Assembly (NCBI GenBank): GCA_963704535.1
Contig: OY969916.1
Coordinates: 8,494,001-8,558,000 of the forward strand
Reading direction: 5' to 3'
From: G963704535 sp963704535
GTDB taxonomy: Bacteria; Chloroflexota; Chloroflexia; Chloroflexales; Roseiflexaceae
Length of the DNA: 64,000 nt
In this document: positions 1 to 8,110 of the stretch, piece after piece
Layout of the letters: every line of letters begins with the position of its first letter
How positions within the stretch are numbered: the stretch's first letter is position 1
Notes under the pieces: model-generated
Databases searched by the model: none
What the model was told of the DNA's origin: nothing
What the model saw: only the letters and a program-made list of their open reading frames with translations
Made by a program: the position numbers and the translations under genes

Positions 1-1
1 C

Positions 2-991
2 GGCATCGCCGACCGTGCCGCGCGCCGGGAGCAGTACGCCCGCCTGGTCCAGCGCAGCGAGCCGCTGATCGCCGAGTACCTCGGCGTCGGGCTGCCGCAG
101 CCGATCGAGCGGGTCTATGTGGTCGATCGCCGCGAGTGGCTGGAGGCTAACTTTAACTCATTCGCGGTGGTCTTCGCGCCGGTCGAGGAGCTGTACACCC
201 GCCTTGGGGCCCGCCAAGGATCGCTGGGGGCAGCGGTGGGTCAGATCAACGGGCAGATCATCGGGGCGCAGATGGGCGTCCTGCTGGGCTTCCTGGCGCG
301 GCGCGTGTTGGGCCAGTACGACCTGAGCCTGCTCTCGCCCGACCCAGAAGTGCGCGGATCGCTGTACTTCGTCGAGCCGAATATCGCCCGCGTCCAGACG
401 CAGCTCGGCCTGAGCGACGAGGACTTCCGGCTGTGGATTGCGCTCCACGAGGTGACGCACGTCTTCGAGTTCGAGGCTTACCCGTGGGTGCGCGGCTATT
501 TCAACGACCTGCTGCGCCAGTTCCTCAACCAGGTTTCGGACCAACTCTCGGCGCTCGGTGTCGGGCTGCCGCAGTTGCTAGGGCGGCTGGTGCGCGGGCG
601 GTCATCGGGCCGGCACTGGATCGAGCAGATGCTGACGCCCGAGCAGCAGCGGATCTTTGACCAGCTTCAGGCACTGATGTCGCTAGTCGAGGGCTACTCG
701 AACCATATCATGAACGCGATCGGCGAGCGGCTGCTGCCGAGCTTCCACATGATCGAGGATCGCATCAAGCAGCGCCAACAGGGCCGCCCGCTGCTGGAGG
801 AGCTATTCAACCGGATCACCGGCATGGACCTGAAGCTGGCGCAGTACGAGCAGGGCGAGGCGTTCGTCAACGCCGTGGTCGCGGCGCGCGGGGTGGCGTT
901 CATCAACCGCGTCTGGGAGCGGCCCGAGCACCTGCCGACCATGGCCGAGATCCGCGACCCGCAGCGTTGGATCGCGCGGATGGGCGGCTAA
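2..991 (+). CDS. DUF2342-type zincin-like hydrolase, 5' end outside window
   Basis: The reading frame is open from the first bases of the window, so the N-terminus lies upstream; a GTG at 119 is only an internal codon. The protein carries HEVTHVFEFEAYPWVRGY, a zinc-binding HExxH helix followed by the PW segment seen in the 'coenzyme F420 biosynthesis-associated' putative hydrolase family (DUF2342, zincin superfamily). A later GYSNHIMNAIGERLL segment resembles the downstream conserved Gly-Tyr/His helix of that family. Its substrate is unknown and peptidase activity is not established. It ends 90 bp from the convergent hydrolase gene, with a strong hairpin between them. Family call good, function open. 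Confidence 0.8.
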   Translation, partial: GIADRAARREQYARLVQRSEPLIAEYLGVGLPQPIERVYVVDRREWLEANFNSFAVVFAPVEELYTRLGARQGSLGAAVGQINGQIIGAQMGVLLGFLARRVLGQYDLSLLSPDPEVRGSLYFVEPNIARVQTQLGLSDEDFRLWIALHEVTHVFEFEAYPWVRGYFNDLLRQFLNQVSDQLSALGVGLPQLLGRLVRGRSSGRHWIEQMLTPEQQRIFDQLQALMSLVEGYSNHIMNAIGERLLPSFHMIEDRIKQRQQGRPLLEELFNRITGMDLKLAQYEQGEAFVNAVVAARGVAFINRVWERPEHLPTMAEIRDPQRWIARMGG

Positions 992-1031
992 TCCGATCCG
1001 CGAAGATACGCGAAGACACGCGAAGGGTAGA

Positions 1032-1070
1032 GACGAAGGGCTGCGATCATCGCAGCCCTTCGTCTTTTAG
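1032..1070. terminator. Intrinsic terminator between convergent genes
   Basis: A perfect 15-bp inverted repeat (arms 1032-1046 and 1050-1064) with a 3-nt loop is followed by TTTT at 1064-1068. It sits between two convergent stop codons, so it can serve the + gene directly. On the minus strand the tract after the stem is weaker. Confidence 0.8.
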
Positions 1071-1080
1071 AATCGCCCGA

Positions 1081-2262
1081 TCAGCGCAGCACAAGCGGCA
1101 GGTAGCCGTACGAGACGCTGTTCACTTTCTGGACCAGCGCGCCGAACGCTATGAAGATCTCGAGCGAGGAGAAGTTGCAGTGGCCGTAGCGGTTCACCGA
1201 GAACTGCTTGAGCCAGCCGCGGCTCACAGTCGGGACCTTCTCGCCATACAGCGTCTGGTGCCAGAAGGGGACGATCTCGTCGCCGGTGGTGTGCAGCGTG
1301 ACCAGCGGGCGCGTCAGCGCGCCGGAGGTCTGGTGCAGGTCGATCTGGGCCAGCGCGGCCGGGTCGGTGGCGAACCGCTGCACGTGAGCGTTCAGCCGCG
1401 CATCGTCGCTCGACCCGGAGTAGACCCTGCGCGGGTCGAGGTTGTTGTAGGGGCTGCCGCCCAGCTTCGCGGCGGCGTCATTGGCGCCGAAAACGTTGTA
1501 CCATAGGACGTTCAGGGTCGTCGAGACGACCGTCGCCGGGGCGGCCGGGTCGACCGCCGCCTGTGTGGTGCTGATCAGCTGCGTTGCTGAGATCGGGTTG
1601 GTCGCGAGCGCATTGGTGATCGTCGGGACGTAGGTGCTCCAGTTGTCGATCAGCGTGTGCGGGACGGAGATCGGGCTGGACGGCAGTATGTCGGGGAAGA
1701 AATAGTCGAACAGCACGCGGAAGTCGCCGATGTAGTCGGTCTGCTTCTGGAAGTCGCCGATCGGCCCGCACGCCGCCAGCCCGCCGCTGAAGAGTTCGGG
1801 GTGGCGCTCGATCAGCAGGGTCGTGATCAGGCCGCCTTCCGAGAACCCCATCAGGTAGGTCCGGCGGGGCGCCTGCCCGGCTTCGGCGGGGAACGCGGCC
1901 ACCAGCTCGCGGATATCTTCCATGCCGGTCAGCACCGCCAGGCCATTGGTGCGGTAGGTGGTGGTGGCGAAGGCATAGCCCTGGCCCTGCACGACCTCCG
2001 ACACATCGCTGCCGTCGGGGAGCTTCAGGAAGGAAAAGTCGAGTGGCTGGTCGGCGGCGACGTAGCCATGCGCCCAGATCACCAGATCATCGTTCCAGCC
2101 TTCGGTCGGGATGCAGATCATCCACTGCGCCCCGGTCAGAAACTCGTCTGTCTCGCAGGGGCCTGGGGTAGCGCTCGTCGATTGGGAGCGCGCCGCGGGC
2201 GTGGCGAGGCCGGCTCCGACAAGCAGTGCCAGCAGCAGCATGAGTCGAAGGGCCATACGCAT
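1081..2262 (-). CDS. Secreted alpha/beta hydrolase
   Basis: A 393-residue protein with an N-terminal signal peptide (basic MRMALR start, hydrophobic core to about residue 20, AAARS-like cleavage region). The alpha/beta-hydrolase fold is shown by WAHGY (oxyanion region), the nucleophile elbow GFSEGG (Ser141), an acidic-turn candidate TTGDEIVPF and a late His in GHCNF. The Pro/Cys-rich start of the mature region and lack of a lid motif give no substrate; esterase or peptidase are both possible. The C-terminus ends GYLPLVLR, a tail shared with the secreted propeller protein at 25142-27745. It lies 204 bp downstream of the carboxylesterase gene, separated by a duplicated 54-bp unit, so it may have its own promoter. 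Confidence 0.75.
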   Translation of the reverse strand: MRMALRLMLLLALLVGAGLATPAARSQSTSATPGPCETDEFLTGAQWMICIPTEGWNDDLVIWAHGYVAADQPLDFSFLKLPDGSDVSEVVQGQGYAFATTTYRTNGLAVLTGMEDIRELVAAFPAEAGQAPRRTYLMGFSEGGLITTLLIERHPELFSGGLAACGPIGDFQKQTDYIGDFRVLFDYFFPDILPSSPISVPHTLIDNWSTYVPTITNALATNPISATQLISTTQAAVDPAAPATVVSTTLNVLWYNVFGANDAAAKLGGSPYNNLDPRRVYSGSSDDARLNAHVQRFATDPAALAQIDLHQTSGALTRPLVTLHTTGDEIVPFWHQTLYGEKVPTVSRGWLKQFSVNRYGHCNFSSLEIFIAFGALVQKVNSVSYGYLPLVLR

Positions 2263-2352
2263 GGGCGATCTCCTTCACCCCGCATAAAGAACAAAGAACA
2301 CAGGACAAAGAACAAAGAATCGACCACCCAGACTTGTAGGGCGGGCCCTCCC

Positions 2353-2446
2353 TGGCCGCCCCCCGGTCGCGAACCGACCACGCCAATCTCCGTGGCCGCT
2401 CCTCCGTGGCCGCCCCCCGGTCGCGAACCGACCACGCCAATCTCCG
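2353..2446. repeat. Two-copy 54-bp-period direct repeat
   Basis: A 40-bp segment at 2353-2392 recurs at 2407-2446. It includes cggtcgcgaaccgacc, a palindromic core like that of the other palindromes in this window. It fills most of the gap between the two hydrolase genes; no gene is visible here. Confidence 0.8.
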
Positions 2447-2466
2447 TGGCCGCCCTGGGCGCATGT

Positions 2467-3141
2467 CTAGCCGGCGCCGTCGAGCCGGGCGCTGAGCCAG
2501 GCGGCGACGTCGGTCAGGCTCTCGGCGCTGACCTGGTGCTCCATCGGGTACTCTTTGTAGGTCAGGTCGACCGGCAGCGATGCCAGCAGGTCGCGGCTCT
2601 CGCGGCCGTTCTGGATCGGCAGCACCGGGTCCTGGGTGCCGTGGACGACCAGGAACGGCTTGCCGGCCAACTGCTCAATGGGCGCCAGCAGTGGCCGCAC
2701 CTCGGCCGGCACCCGCCCGCTCATCAGCACCGTGCCGGCGATCAGGTCGGGCCGCGACAGCGCCACCAGGCTGCTCATCATCGCACCCTGGCTGAACCCC
2801 ATCAGGTAGACGCGCGCCGGGTCGGCGCCATAGGCGCCGGCGGCCTCGCCGATGAACTGAACGATCCGCTCGCGGCTAGCCAGGATCTGCTGTGGATCGA
2901 CCAGCACAAGCTCCCCGCCCGGCGTGAAGCGAATCTCGAACCAGGCATAGCCGCCCCAGCCGTAGTTGTACGGCGCGCGGGCGCTCAGGATCAGGAAGCG
3001 CTGATCAAGGTAGGGCGCCATGCTGATCAGGTCGTGCTCGTTGCTGCCGACGCCGTGGAGCAGGACGAGCAGCGGCAGCGCGCCTTCGCGGCGCTGCGGC
3101 TGGCGAACCAGGTGGACGAGGGAGCGTGCTTTTGTCTCCAT
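2467..3141 (-). CDS. Phospholipase/carboxylesterase family hydrolase
   Basis: A 224-residue cytoplasmic alpha/beta hydrolase of the YpfH/carboxylesterase type. Motifs in order: LLHGVGSNEHDL (oxyanion loop), GFSQGA nucleophile elbow (Ser117), HGTQDPVLP (Asp171) and MEHQVS (His202), a complete catalytic triad at normal spacing. Length matches the family (about 210-230 residues). No signal peptide. The start lies 3 bp after the stop of the upstream secreted repeat protein, so the two are very probably co-transcribed. The family cleaves short-chain esters or acyl groups; the natural substrate cannot be read from sequence. Confidence 0.85.
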   Translation of the reverse strand: METKARSLVHLVRQPQRREGALPLLVLLHGVGSNEHDLISMAPYLDQRFLILSARAPYNYGWGGYAWFEIRFTPGGELVLVDPQQILASRERIVQFIGEAAGAYGADPARVYLMGFSQGAMMSSLVALSRPDLIAGTVLMSGRVPAEVRPLLAPIEQLAGKPFLVVHGTQDPVLPIQNGRESRDLLASLPVDLTYKEYPMEHQVSAESLTDVAAWLSARLDGAG

Positions 3142-3144
3142 GCC

Positions 3145-4101
3145 TCACTCTATAATCTTAAAGTTGATCACACCCTTGTTCCCGCTCTGAGCACCTTCAA
3201 ATGTGATTGAGTACAGACCCGGCGGGAGGACGGTCGGAAGTGTGTTGGCGATCTCGACGACGCCGCCGGCGCTGGCGGCCAGCTTCCCGGTGGCGAGTAC
3301 CGACGGCACCTCGATGCCCAGCGGGGCCTTGATGGTATACGTGACCTGCTCATTGGCCCGGAAGCCGGTGGCCCGTAGAGTCACCTGCGCGCCGCCCTTG
3401 AAGCAGTTCGGCGTGATCGTCCCGTTGACCGAAGGTGGGATTCCGGCGCAGGGGTAGACTTCGGCGCCCAGCCGGCCCAGCAGCACCACGTACGGCTCAG
3501 GATTTTCGGGATGGTACTCAAAGCGCGCCCGCTCGAACCACTGAGTCTCGTACGATTTGCCGTCGGCGCCGATCTCCTCCTGCTGCTCGGAGAGCGGCAG
3601 CCCGAACAGCGCAATGCTCTCGGCCTCGCTGAAGCCGCGCCGACCGTCGAACTCCAGGCCGTGGGTGCGGAAGTAGATGAAGAAGTCGCCGCATGTGGCG
3701 TGGCCGGTCTGGCGCGCGAAGAAGCACAGGTCGCCGGGCGGGCCGCTGATCTTTGGAAATGACTGCCAGTCGCGCCCGGTCTTACGTAGGCGCTCGTCGC
3801 CCAGGCGCCCCAGCAGGATATCGTAGGGGCGCCCGTTCTCCGGGTGTAGCTCGAAGCGGTTGCGCTCGAAGACCTGCACGAGGTAGGTGGTGCCGCCGAT
3901 CTGCTCCTGGCGCGCCGGGCCGAGCGGGAACCCAAAGATCGCCAGCCCGCCCTGCTGCTGCCAGTACTCGGCGAAGCGGCCCTCGATGCAGTCGGGGACC
4001 TCGGTGAAGCAGATCCGCGTGGCCGCCTGGGCAGCCGGCGGTCGGGCCAGCACCAGCATCATTGTCATCATTAACAAGGCCGATATGAATCTCAGTCTCA
4101 T
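3145..4101 (-). CDS. Secreted repeat protein with C-terminal Ig-like domain
   Basis: A 318-residue protein with a clear signal peptide (hydrophobic LLMMTMMLVLA, cleavage near AQAAT). The mature part holds two copies of a roughly 100-residue unit: each has IFGFPLGPARQ or LFGLPLSEQQ, then a Tyr/Gln-rich strand, then FERNRFELHPEN or FERARFEYHPEN, then LLGRLG. The FGFPLG phrase recalls LGFP-type cell-surface repeats common in Chloroflexota. The last 90 residues (ITPNCFKGGAQVTLRATGF) look like an IPT/Ig-like beta-sandwich. An extracellular or wall-associated role is inferred; no enzyme motif is visible. First gene of a two-gene unit with the esterase. Confidence 0.65.
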   Translation of the reverse strand: MRLRFISALLMMTMMLVLARPPAAQAATRICFTEVPDCIEGRFAEYWQQQGGLAIFGFPLGPARQEQIGGTTYLVQVFERNRFELHPENGRPYDILLGRLGDERLRKTGRDWQSFPKISGPPGDLCFFARQTGHATCGDFFIYFRTHGLEFDGRRGFSEAESIALFGLPLSEQQEEIGADGKSYETQWFERARFEYHPENPEPYVVLLGRLGAEVYPCAGIPPSVNGTITPNCFKGGAQVTLRATGFRANEQVTYTIKAPLGIEVPSVLATGKLAASAGGVVEIANTLPTVLPPGLYSITFEGAQSGNKGVINFKIIE

Positions 4102-4333
4102 CTCAAACTTACTCCTCGTCCGTTGTCAGTTGTCAGTCGTCCGTTGTCCGTCGGGCCGTGAAGCGTGAAGCGTGTTGTGTGTTGCGTGGCGTCCGGGCGG
4201 TCACGGAGGGTCTGCCCTACAAGTTCTCGGTTCTTCTGGGTTCGGTGGGGGCGTATGCAATACGCCCTTACGTGCTTTGGCTCGATGTACGGTTCTCTAT
4301 TCTCATGTGCTGCCCCTTCACCCCTTCATCTTG
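4102..4333. repeat. Intergenic mosaic of short repeats
   Basis: No gene is visible. The stretch contains gtccgttgt-type units (4110-4150), degenerate gtgaagc/gtgttgc heptamers (4158-4185) and a 21-bp palindromic unit at 4251-4271. The same 21 bases occur, reverse-complemented, inside the nSTAND ATPase gene at 30459-30479. Confidence 0.7.
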
Positions 4334-5857
4334 TCATCGTGTCATCTTGTCATCGGTCGGCGGTCGGAGTGCCAGCGCGGCGACCAGCGCCAGCAGGCAG
4401 GCTGCGGCGGCGAACAGGAAGGTCTCGTCGATCACGCGGGCGGCCACGTTGGTCAGGAACAGCGCCGGGTCGGAGGTGGCGAGCGGATCGGCGGCCCCGG
4501 CGCGCCGCAGAGCGTCCTGGCGCCGCACGCCCCACAGCGTCAGCACCGAGACGCCGACGGTCATGCCGACCAGGCGCAAAATGATCACTAGGGCCGCCGC
4601 GCTGCCGCGCCGCTCGGCGCCGGAAGCGTCGACGACGACCGCCGCCGCCGGCGAGAGCACCAGCCCCAGCCCGGCGCCGGTGAGGATCAGCCCGGCGGCC
4701 ATGGTCGCGTAGCCGGTATCGGCCTGCCAGCGGCTCGTCAGCAGGTAGCCGACCAGCGCCACCGCCAGGCCCAGCAGCATCGGCAGCCGCGCCCGGAAGC
4801 GGCCGGCCAGCCAGCCGCCCGGCGCGGCCAGCGCGGCCATCGAGAGCGTCAGCGCCGAGAGCACCCAGCCGCTATCCCAGGCTCCGCGGCGCAGGATGTC
4901 GGGGTCGGTGGGGTTGGACAGCGCCAGGCGCGTGTTGATGAACAGCGGGACGTTGGCGATCGCCAGGGCCAGCGCGAAGCCGACCAGCCCGTTCACCGCG
5001 CAAGCCGCCGCGACGGCCCGCTCGCGGAACAGCCCCAGGTCGAGCAGCGGGTCGCGGGCGCGCCGCTCGGCCCACACGAACGCGGCCAGCAAGGCCAGCG
5101 CCGCGATCACCAGCGGCAGCGCATAGGGCGGCGGGCCGGGCCGCTCGCCGTAGAAGTCGGCCTGGCCAAGCTCGGCCCCGGCGCCCAGCCCGACGTTAAG
5201 CGCCGTTAGGCCGGCGGCCACAAGTAGCGCGCCGGCCCAGTCGAACCGGCCCACCGACCGGCCGACCGGCACGCCGCGCAGCGCCACCCAGGTCAGGGCC
5301 AGCGCCAGCAGGCCGATCGGGAGGTTGATCCAGAATAGCAGCCGCCAGTCGTCGAACGCCCGCATCAGCACGCCGCCGTACAGGTGGCCGACCATCCAGC
5401 CAGCCGTGTCGACTGCCGCGATGACGCCGAAGGCTGCCGCGCGGCGCTCCGGCGGGAACAGGTCGCCGACCAGCGCCATCGAGATCGGCACCAGCGCTCC
5501 AGCGCCGAACGCCTGCACCACCCGCCCGGCGATCACCCCGTCGAGCCCCGGCGCTACGGCGACCAGCGCCGACCCGCCGATGAACACTGTTAGGCACAGC
5601 AAGTAGGACGCCCGCCGCCCATACAGGTCCGACAGCCGGCCCATAAAGGTCATGCTGACGGTGTAGGCCAGCAGGTAGCCGGTGATCACCCAGGCCGCGC
5701 GGTCGAGATCCTGGTCGAGCGAGACCTTGAGGTCGGCCATGATCTTGGGCAGCACCGCCGTGACCACGGTCAGGTCGACGGCGCCGACGAAGATCGCCAG
5801 GCAGACCAGAGCCAGGGTCAGGTTGGCGTTGCGGGGGCGAGGAGGTGGCGAAACCAT
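4334..5857 (-). CDS. MFS drug exporter, DHA2 (EmrB/QacA) type
   Basis: A 507-residue integral membrane protein with about 14 hydrophobic segments. The family motifs are present: DLTVVTAVLPKI in TM1, the loop 2-3 motif GRLSDLYGRR, and GPMG/PG-like glycine-rich segments in the TM5 region (GWMVGHLYGGVL). It is expected to be a proton-driven exporter of hydrophobic compounds in the cytoplasmic membrane. Its start overlaps the 3' end of the small upstream gene by 40 bp, suggesting translational coupling. No regulator of the TetR or MarR type sits next to it. Confidence 0.9.
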   Translation of the reverse strand: MVSPPPRPRNANLTLALVCLAIFVGAVDLTVVTAVLPKIMADLKVSLDQDLDRAAWVITGYLLAYTVSMTFMGRLSDLYGRRASYLLCLTVFIGGSALVAVAPGLDGVIAGRVVQAFGAGALVPISMALVGDLFPPERRAAAFGVIAAVDTAGWMVGHLYGGVLMRAFDDWRLLFWINLPIGLLALALTWVALRGVPVGRSVGRFDWAGALLVAAGLTALNVGLGAGAELGQADFYGERPGPPPYALPLVIAALALLAAFVWAERRARDPLLDLGLFRERAVAAACAVNGLVGFALALAIANVPLFINTRLALSNPTDPDILRRGAWDSGWVLSALTLSMAALAAPGGWLAGRFRARLPMLLGLAVALVGYLLTSRWQADTGYATMAAGLILTGAGLGLVLSPAAAVVVDASGAERRGSAAALVIILRLVGMTVGVSVLTLWGVRRQDALRRAGAADPLATSDPALFLTNVAARVIDETFLFAAAACLLALVAALALRPPTDDKMTR

Positions 5858-6110
5858 GCGGCAATCTCGGCGATCGTCTTGGGCTGAACAGGCTGACCCT
5901 GGGCCTGGCGGGCGTTCTCCTCGGCTAGGTCGAGGCAGAAGCGGATGACTTCATCCTCTGGCAGGATGCGCGGGCGAGGATATCCGTACATTTCGAGGAA
6001 GTAAAGTGTAGATGCAAAGGCTGTTCGCTCGATGATACGCTCGTGGATCTCAACACACGCACAAGCAAATCGGCGATCGTCTGCGCCGTTGGCCACGATT
6101 CCTCTGACAT
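5818..6110 (-). CDS. Small conserved-looking protein, probably frameshifted
   Basis: The ATG at 6110 overlaps the stop of the upstream 84-residue gene (TGATG), a typical coupled start. The frame begins MSEESWPTAQTIADLLVR but then stops; the adjacent frame continues VEIHERIIERTAFASTLYFL and ends RHLLAPATPT at 5818. Joining the two near 6055-6065 gives one protein of about 97 residues, so a one-base indel is likely. The product is acidic and helical with no recognised motif. With its partner it has the size and overlap of a toxin-antitoxin pair, but neither protein was identified as such. A direct single-frame reading from 6156 is the alternative. Confidence 0.45.
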
Positions 6111-6364
6111 CACGGCAAATTCGCCAGACGATCAAACAAGGAATGATTATCATCAATTAACTGATCGATATATGGAACAGCACTCTCGGCAAAAGGGGAG
6201 AGCTGCTGGTTTTGCGAAGCTGATTCATCTAGCCCTTTCCGCAACCAGGCCCGGACAGCCTGTACCATGACAAGTCGGACCACTTCATCCGAGACATCAT
6301 GGTGTTCGAGTTCATCTATCACGTCCTCTGGTAGATCGACTGTCAAGCTCATAATCCGCGCCAT
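6110..6364 (-). CDS. Small protein with antitoxin-like N-terminus
   Basis: An 84-residue protein starting MARIMSLTVDLPEDVIDEL. A short strand followed by two helices at the N-terminus resembles ribbon-helix-helix or AbrB-like antitoxin DNA-binding starts, but no family was recognised. GGAGGG six bases upstream of the ATG supports start 6364. The rest is acidic and helical (PYIDQLIDDNHSLFDRLA). It overlaps the next gene by one base and leads into the exporter, so all three may form one unit. Confidence 0.5.
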   Translation of the reverse strand: MARIMSLTVDLPEDVIDELEHHDVSDEVVRLVMVQAVRAWLRKGLDESASQNQQLSPFAESAVPYIDQLIDDNHSLFDRLANLP

Positions 6365-6417
6365 AATCTGCCCTCCATGGGAGTTGATAAGATAGCCGTC
6401 ATTGTATCACACCTGGA

Positions 6418-7206
6418 TCAGCAGCTTACGCCCTGCGGCACGCGCACATCCACCGGCTTGTCATAATCGCTGAACGTGATCGTCCAGATGCTGGGCGCGG
6501 TCGGGTCGCTGGCGGTATCGACCAGCTCGATCTTGGAGGCGCGCATGGTCGCCGCGTCGGCCCACAGGTCGACCTTGACATCGCCGGCGCCCAGGCGGTT
6601 GCCGCTGATCGCCTGGAGCGCGGCGGCGGCGAAGCTGCCGCGCAGGTGGTAGCTCGGCACGCCGTCGATCTCCTCCATGCCGACCAGGGTGACGTTCTGG
6701 AAGCCCTCTTGGAGGAGATTCTCGACGCCCTTGGATGGGTCGAACAGCACCGCCGGGTCGAAGCCTGTGCCGGCCGGCAAACACTCCCAGCCCAGCGTGA
6801 TCGGGTTGGTGAAGTACTGCTTGCCGGCCAGCGACACGGTCTTGATCTCGGTGCTGCCGGCCGCGCCGCCGACCTTGAGGGTCGCCAGGACGCCGTCGGG
6901 CCGCTTGAGGTCGCCCACGATGCCGACGATCTCGAACAGCCCGCCCTCGTCGGCGAAGACCGGCTTGCCGCTCAGGGCGATCGTGAAGTGGACGCTCTGG
7001 CTGCCCTGGGTGGCCTGGCCGATCCGCGCGCTGATCTGGCTCGGCGTCGGCGTGGGCGTCGGGACGGGGGTGGGCGTGGGCGTGGGCAGGGGGCTGGCGG
7101 TCGGAGCGGCGGCCGAGCCGCCAAGCTCGCAGGCGGCCAGCAGCAGGCATGCCGCAGCGAGCAGGATCAGCAGGCGGGTACGAAAACAGCGCATAGCAAT
7201 TCTCAT
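6418..7206 (-). CDS. LppX/LprAFG-like lipoprotein
   Basis: A lipoprotein of about 262 residues. The chosen start is the ATG at 7206 (or 7194), which places a basic region and hydrophobic core directly before the lipobox LLAAC; the longer frame to 7338 adds a Trp/Cys-rich leader with no ribosome site. After the lipidated Cys comes a low-complexity spacer of alternating Thr-Pro (PTPTPTPVPTP), then a domain with the half-barrel pattern of mycobacterial LppX/LprG proteins (VHFTIALSGKP, LVGMEEIDGVPSYHLRG, VDLWADAATM). That family binds lipids between membrane and envelope; here binding is inferred. It is monocistronic in appearance. Confidence 0.7.
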   Translation of the reverse strand: MRIAMRCFRTRLLILLAAACLLLAACELGGSAAAPTASPLPTPTPTPVPTPTPTPSQISARIGQATQGSQSVHFTIALSGKPVFADEGGLFEIVGIVGDLKRPDGVLATLKVGGAAGSTEIKTVSLAGKQYFTNPITLGWECLPAGTGFDPAVLFDPSKGVENLLQEGFQNVTLVGMEEIDGVPSYHLRGSFAAAALQAISGNRLGAGDVKVDLWADAATMRASKIELVDTASDPTAPSIWTITFSDYDKPVDVRVPQGVSC

Positions 7207-7298
7207 CTGGTAGCGCGCGGCGGCGCGATCGGCAACCGTGGGAATGGGCAGGGATCGTACCATACAAGCGGACGGGCCGCAAGATGCAAACCAAGCTA

Positions 7299-7331
7299 TT
7301 GACAACCGTGAAAAAAGATCGTATCTATAAT
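7299..7331 (+). promoter_or_regulatory. Weak promoter candidate
   Basis: A perfect TTGACA (7299-7304) and a perfect TATAAT (7326-7331) are present, but 21 bp apart, which is longer than the usual 16-18. It precedes a palindromic repeat and the small membrane gene. Confidence 0.3.
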
Positions 7332-7354
7332 GCCACACCGCAAGAGCTGTTTGA

Positions 7355-7402
7355 AAAGGGGAGTTTGAAGGGGTTTCTCCTCAAGAACCCCTTTTTCACC
7401 AT
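7355..7402. repeat. R1 palindromic repeat, single copy
   Basis: One copy of the family built as aaaagggg + gagtttga + gggg ... cctcaagaacccc, able to fold into a nested hairpin. Other copies: 9107-9147, 12481-12779 (five), 16562-16880 (three), 35108-35150. Confidence 0.8.
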
Positions 7403-7459
7403 GGATCACGCGCGGCGCAGAGACCTTTCAGACAGTTGCTCAGAAATGAAAGTGAAACT

Positions 7460-8014
7460 ATGGGCAATACATCGGAAGTTGTCCAAAAGGATGCGCTATC
7501 TCGCGCTGAGATTCTGATCTTCATCATCCTTCTGCTGGCAGGGATGGTTCTCTGGTCGGTCGCGGATCGGCAAATGGAGCTATGGATGCTCCAGGCGGAG
7601 CCAAACGAGGCAATCAACATTGCGATATCGGATGTTCCCCAGCTCCAGGCCAGGTTGAGCGGGGCCGAAGATGAACGGAAAAAGACCCAGGATCAGCTGA
7701 TTGCGGCCCGGCTGGATCTGGCCCAACAATCGGCCACAGTCCATGGCTTTGAGAAGATCTACCCGCAACTGGTAGGTGTCTCCTTCACGACCCCTATGAC
7801 AAACTCGGTGCCAGAGGAAACCCTGCAAATGTACCGTGATGCGCGCGTGAAGGAACACGCGGCGACCGAACTCAAGCATGGTCTTACCACTCGGCTCGAT
7901 CAGCTCGATGGCGAAGTGAAAAATGCGGCGACCACCCTATATACTACATTTGCCAACCCTGGGGTCCTGGAAAACTTGCAGTGGAGATTAGCCGATCGGC
8001 CTATGATGAAGTAG
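7460..8014 (+). CDS. Membrane-anchored coiled-coil protein, unknown
   Basis: A 184-residue protein from ATG 7460. A TTG at 7436 is in frame, but the leader it adds has no support. One transmembrane helix (ILIFIILLLAGMVLWSV) near residues 20-36 is followed by charged helices with heptad character (LQARLSGAEDERKKTQDQL and later LTTRLDQLDGEVKNAATTL). This is an N-in, bitopic coiled-coil layout. It stands alone on the + strand between two minus-strand genes. No family was recognised and no function is proposed. Confidence 0.6.
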   Translation: MGNTSEVVQKDALSRAEILIFIILLLAGMVLWSVADRQMELWMLQAEPNEAINIAISDVPQLQARLSGAEDERKKTQDQLIAARLDLAQQSATVHGFEKIYPQLVGVSFTTPMTNSVPEETLQMYRDARVKEHAATELKHGLTTRLDQLDGEVKNAATTLYTTFANPGVLENLQWRLADRPMMK

Positions 8015-8110
8015 CGGGCGGAAATTGTGCCTGCTCTGCGTTTAAGAGCCGATCCCAAAATCGCCTGCTATCGAAAGGTGGTTTCGGGGTCGGCTCTATC
8101 TGATCTGCTC

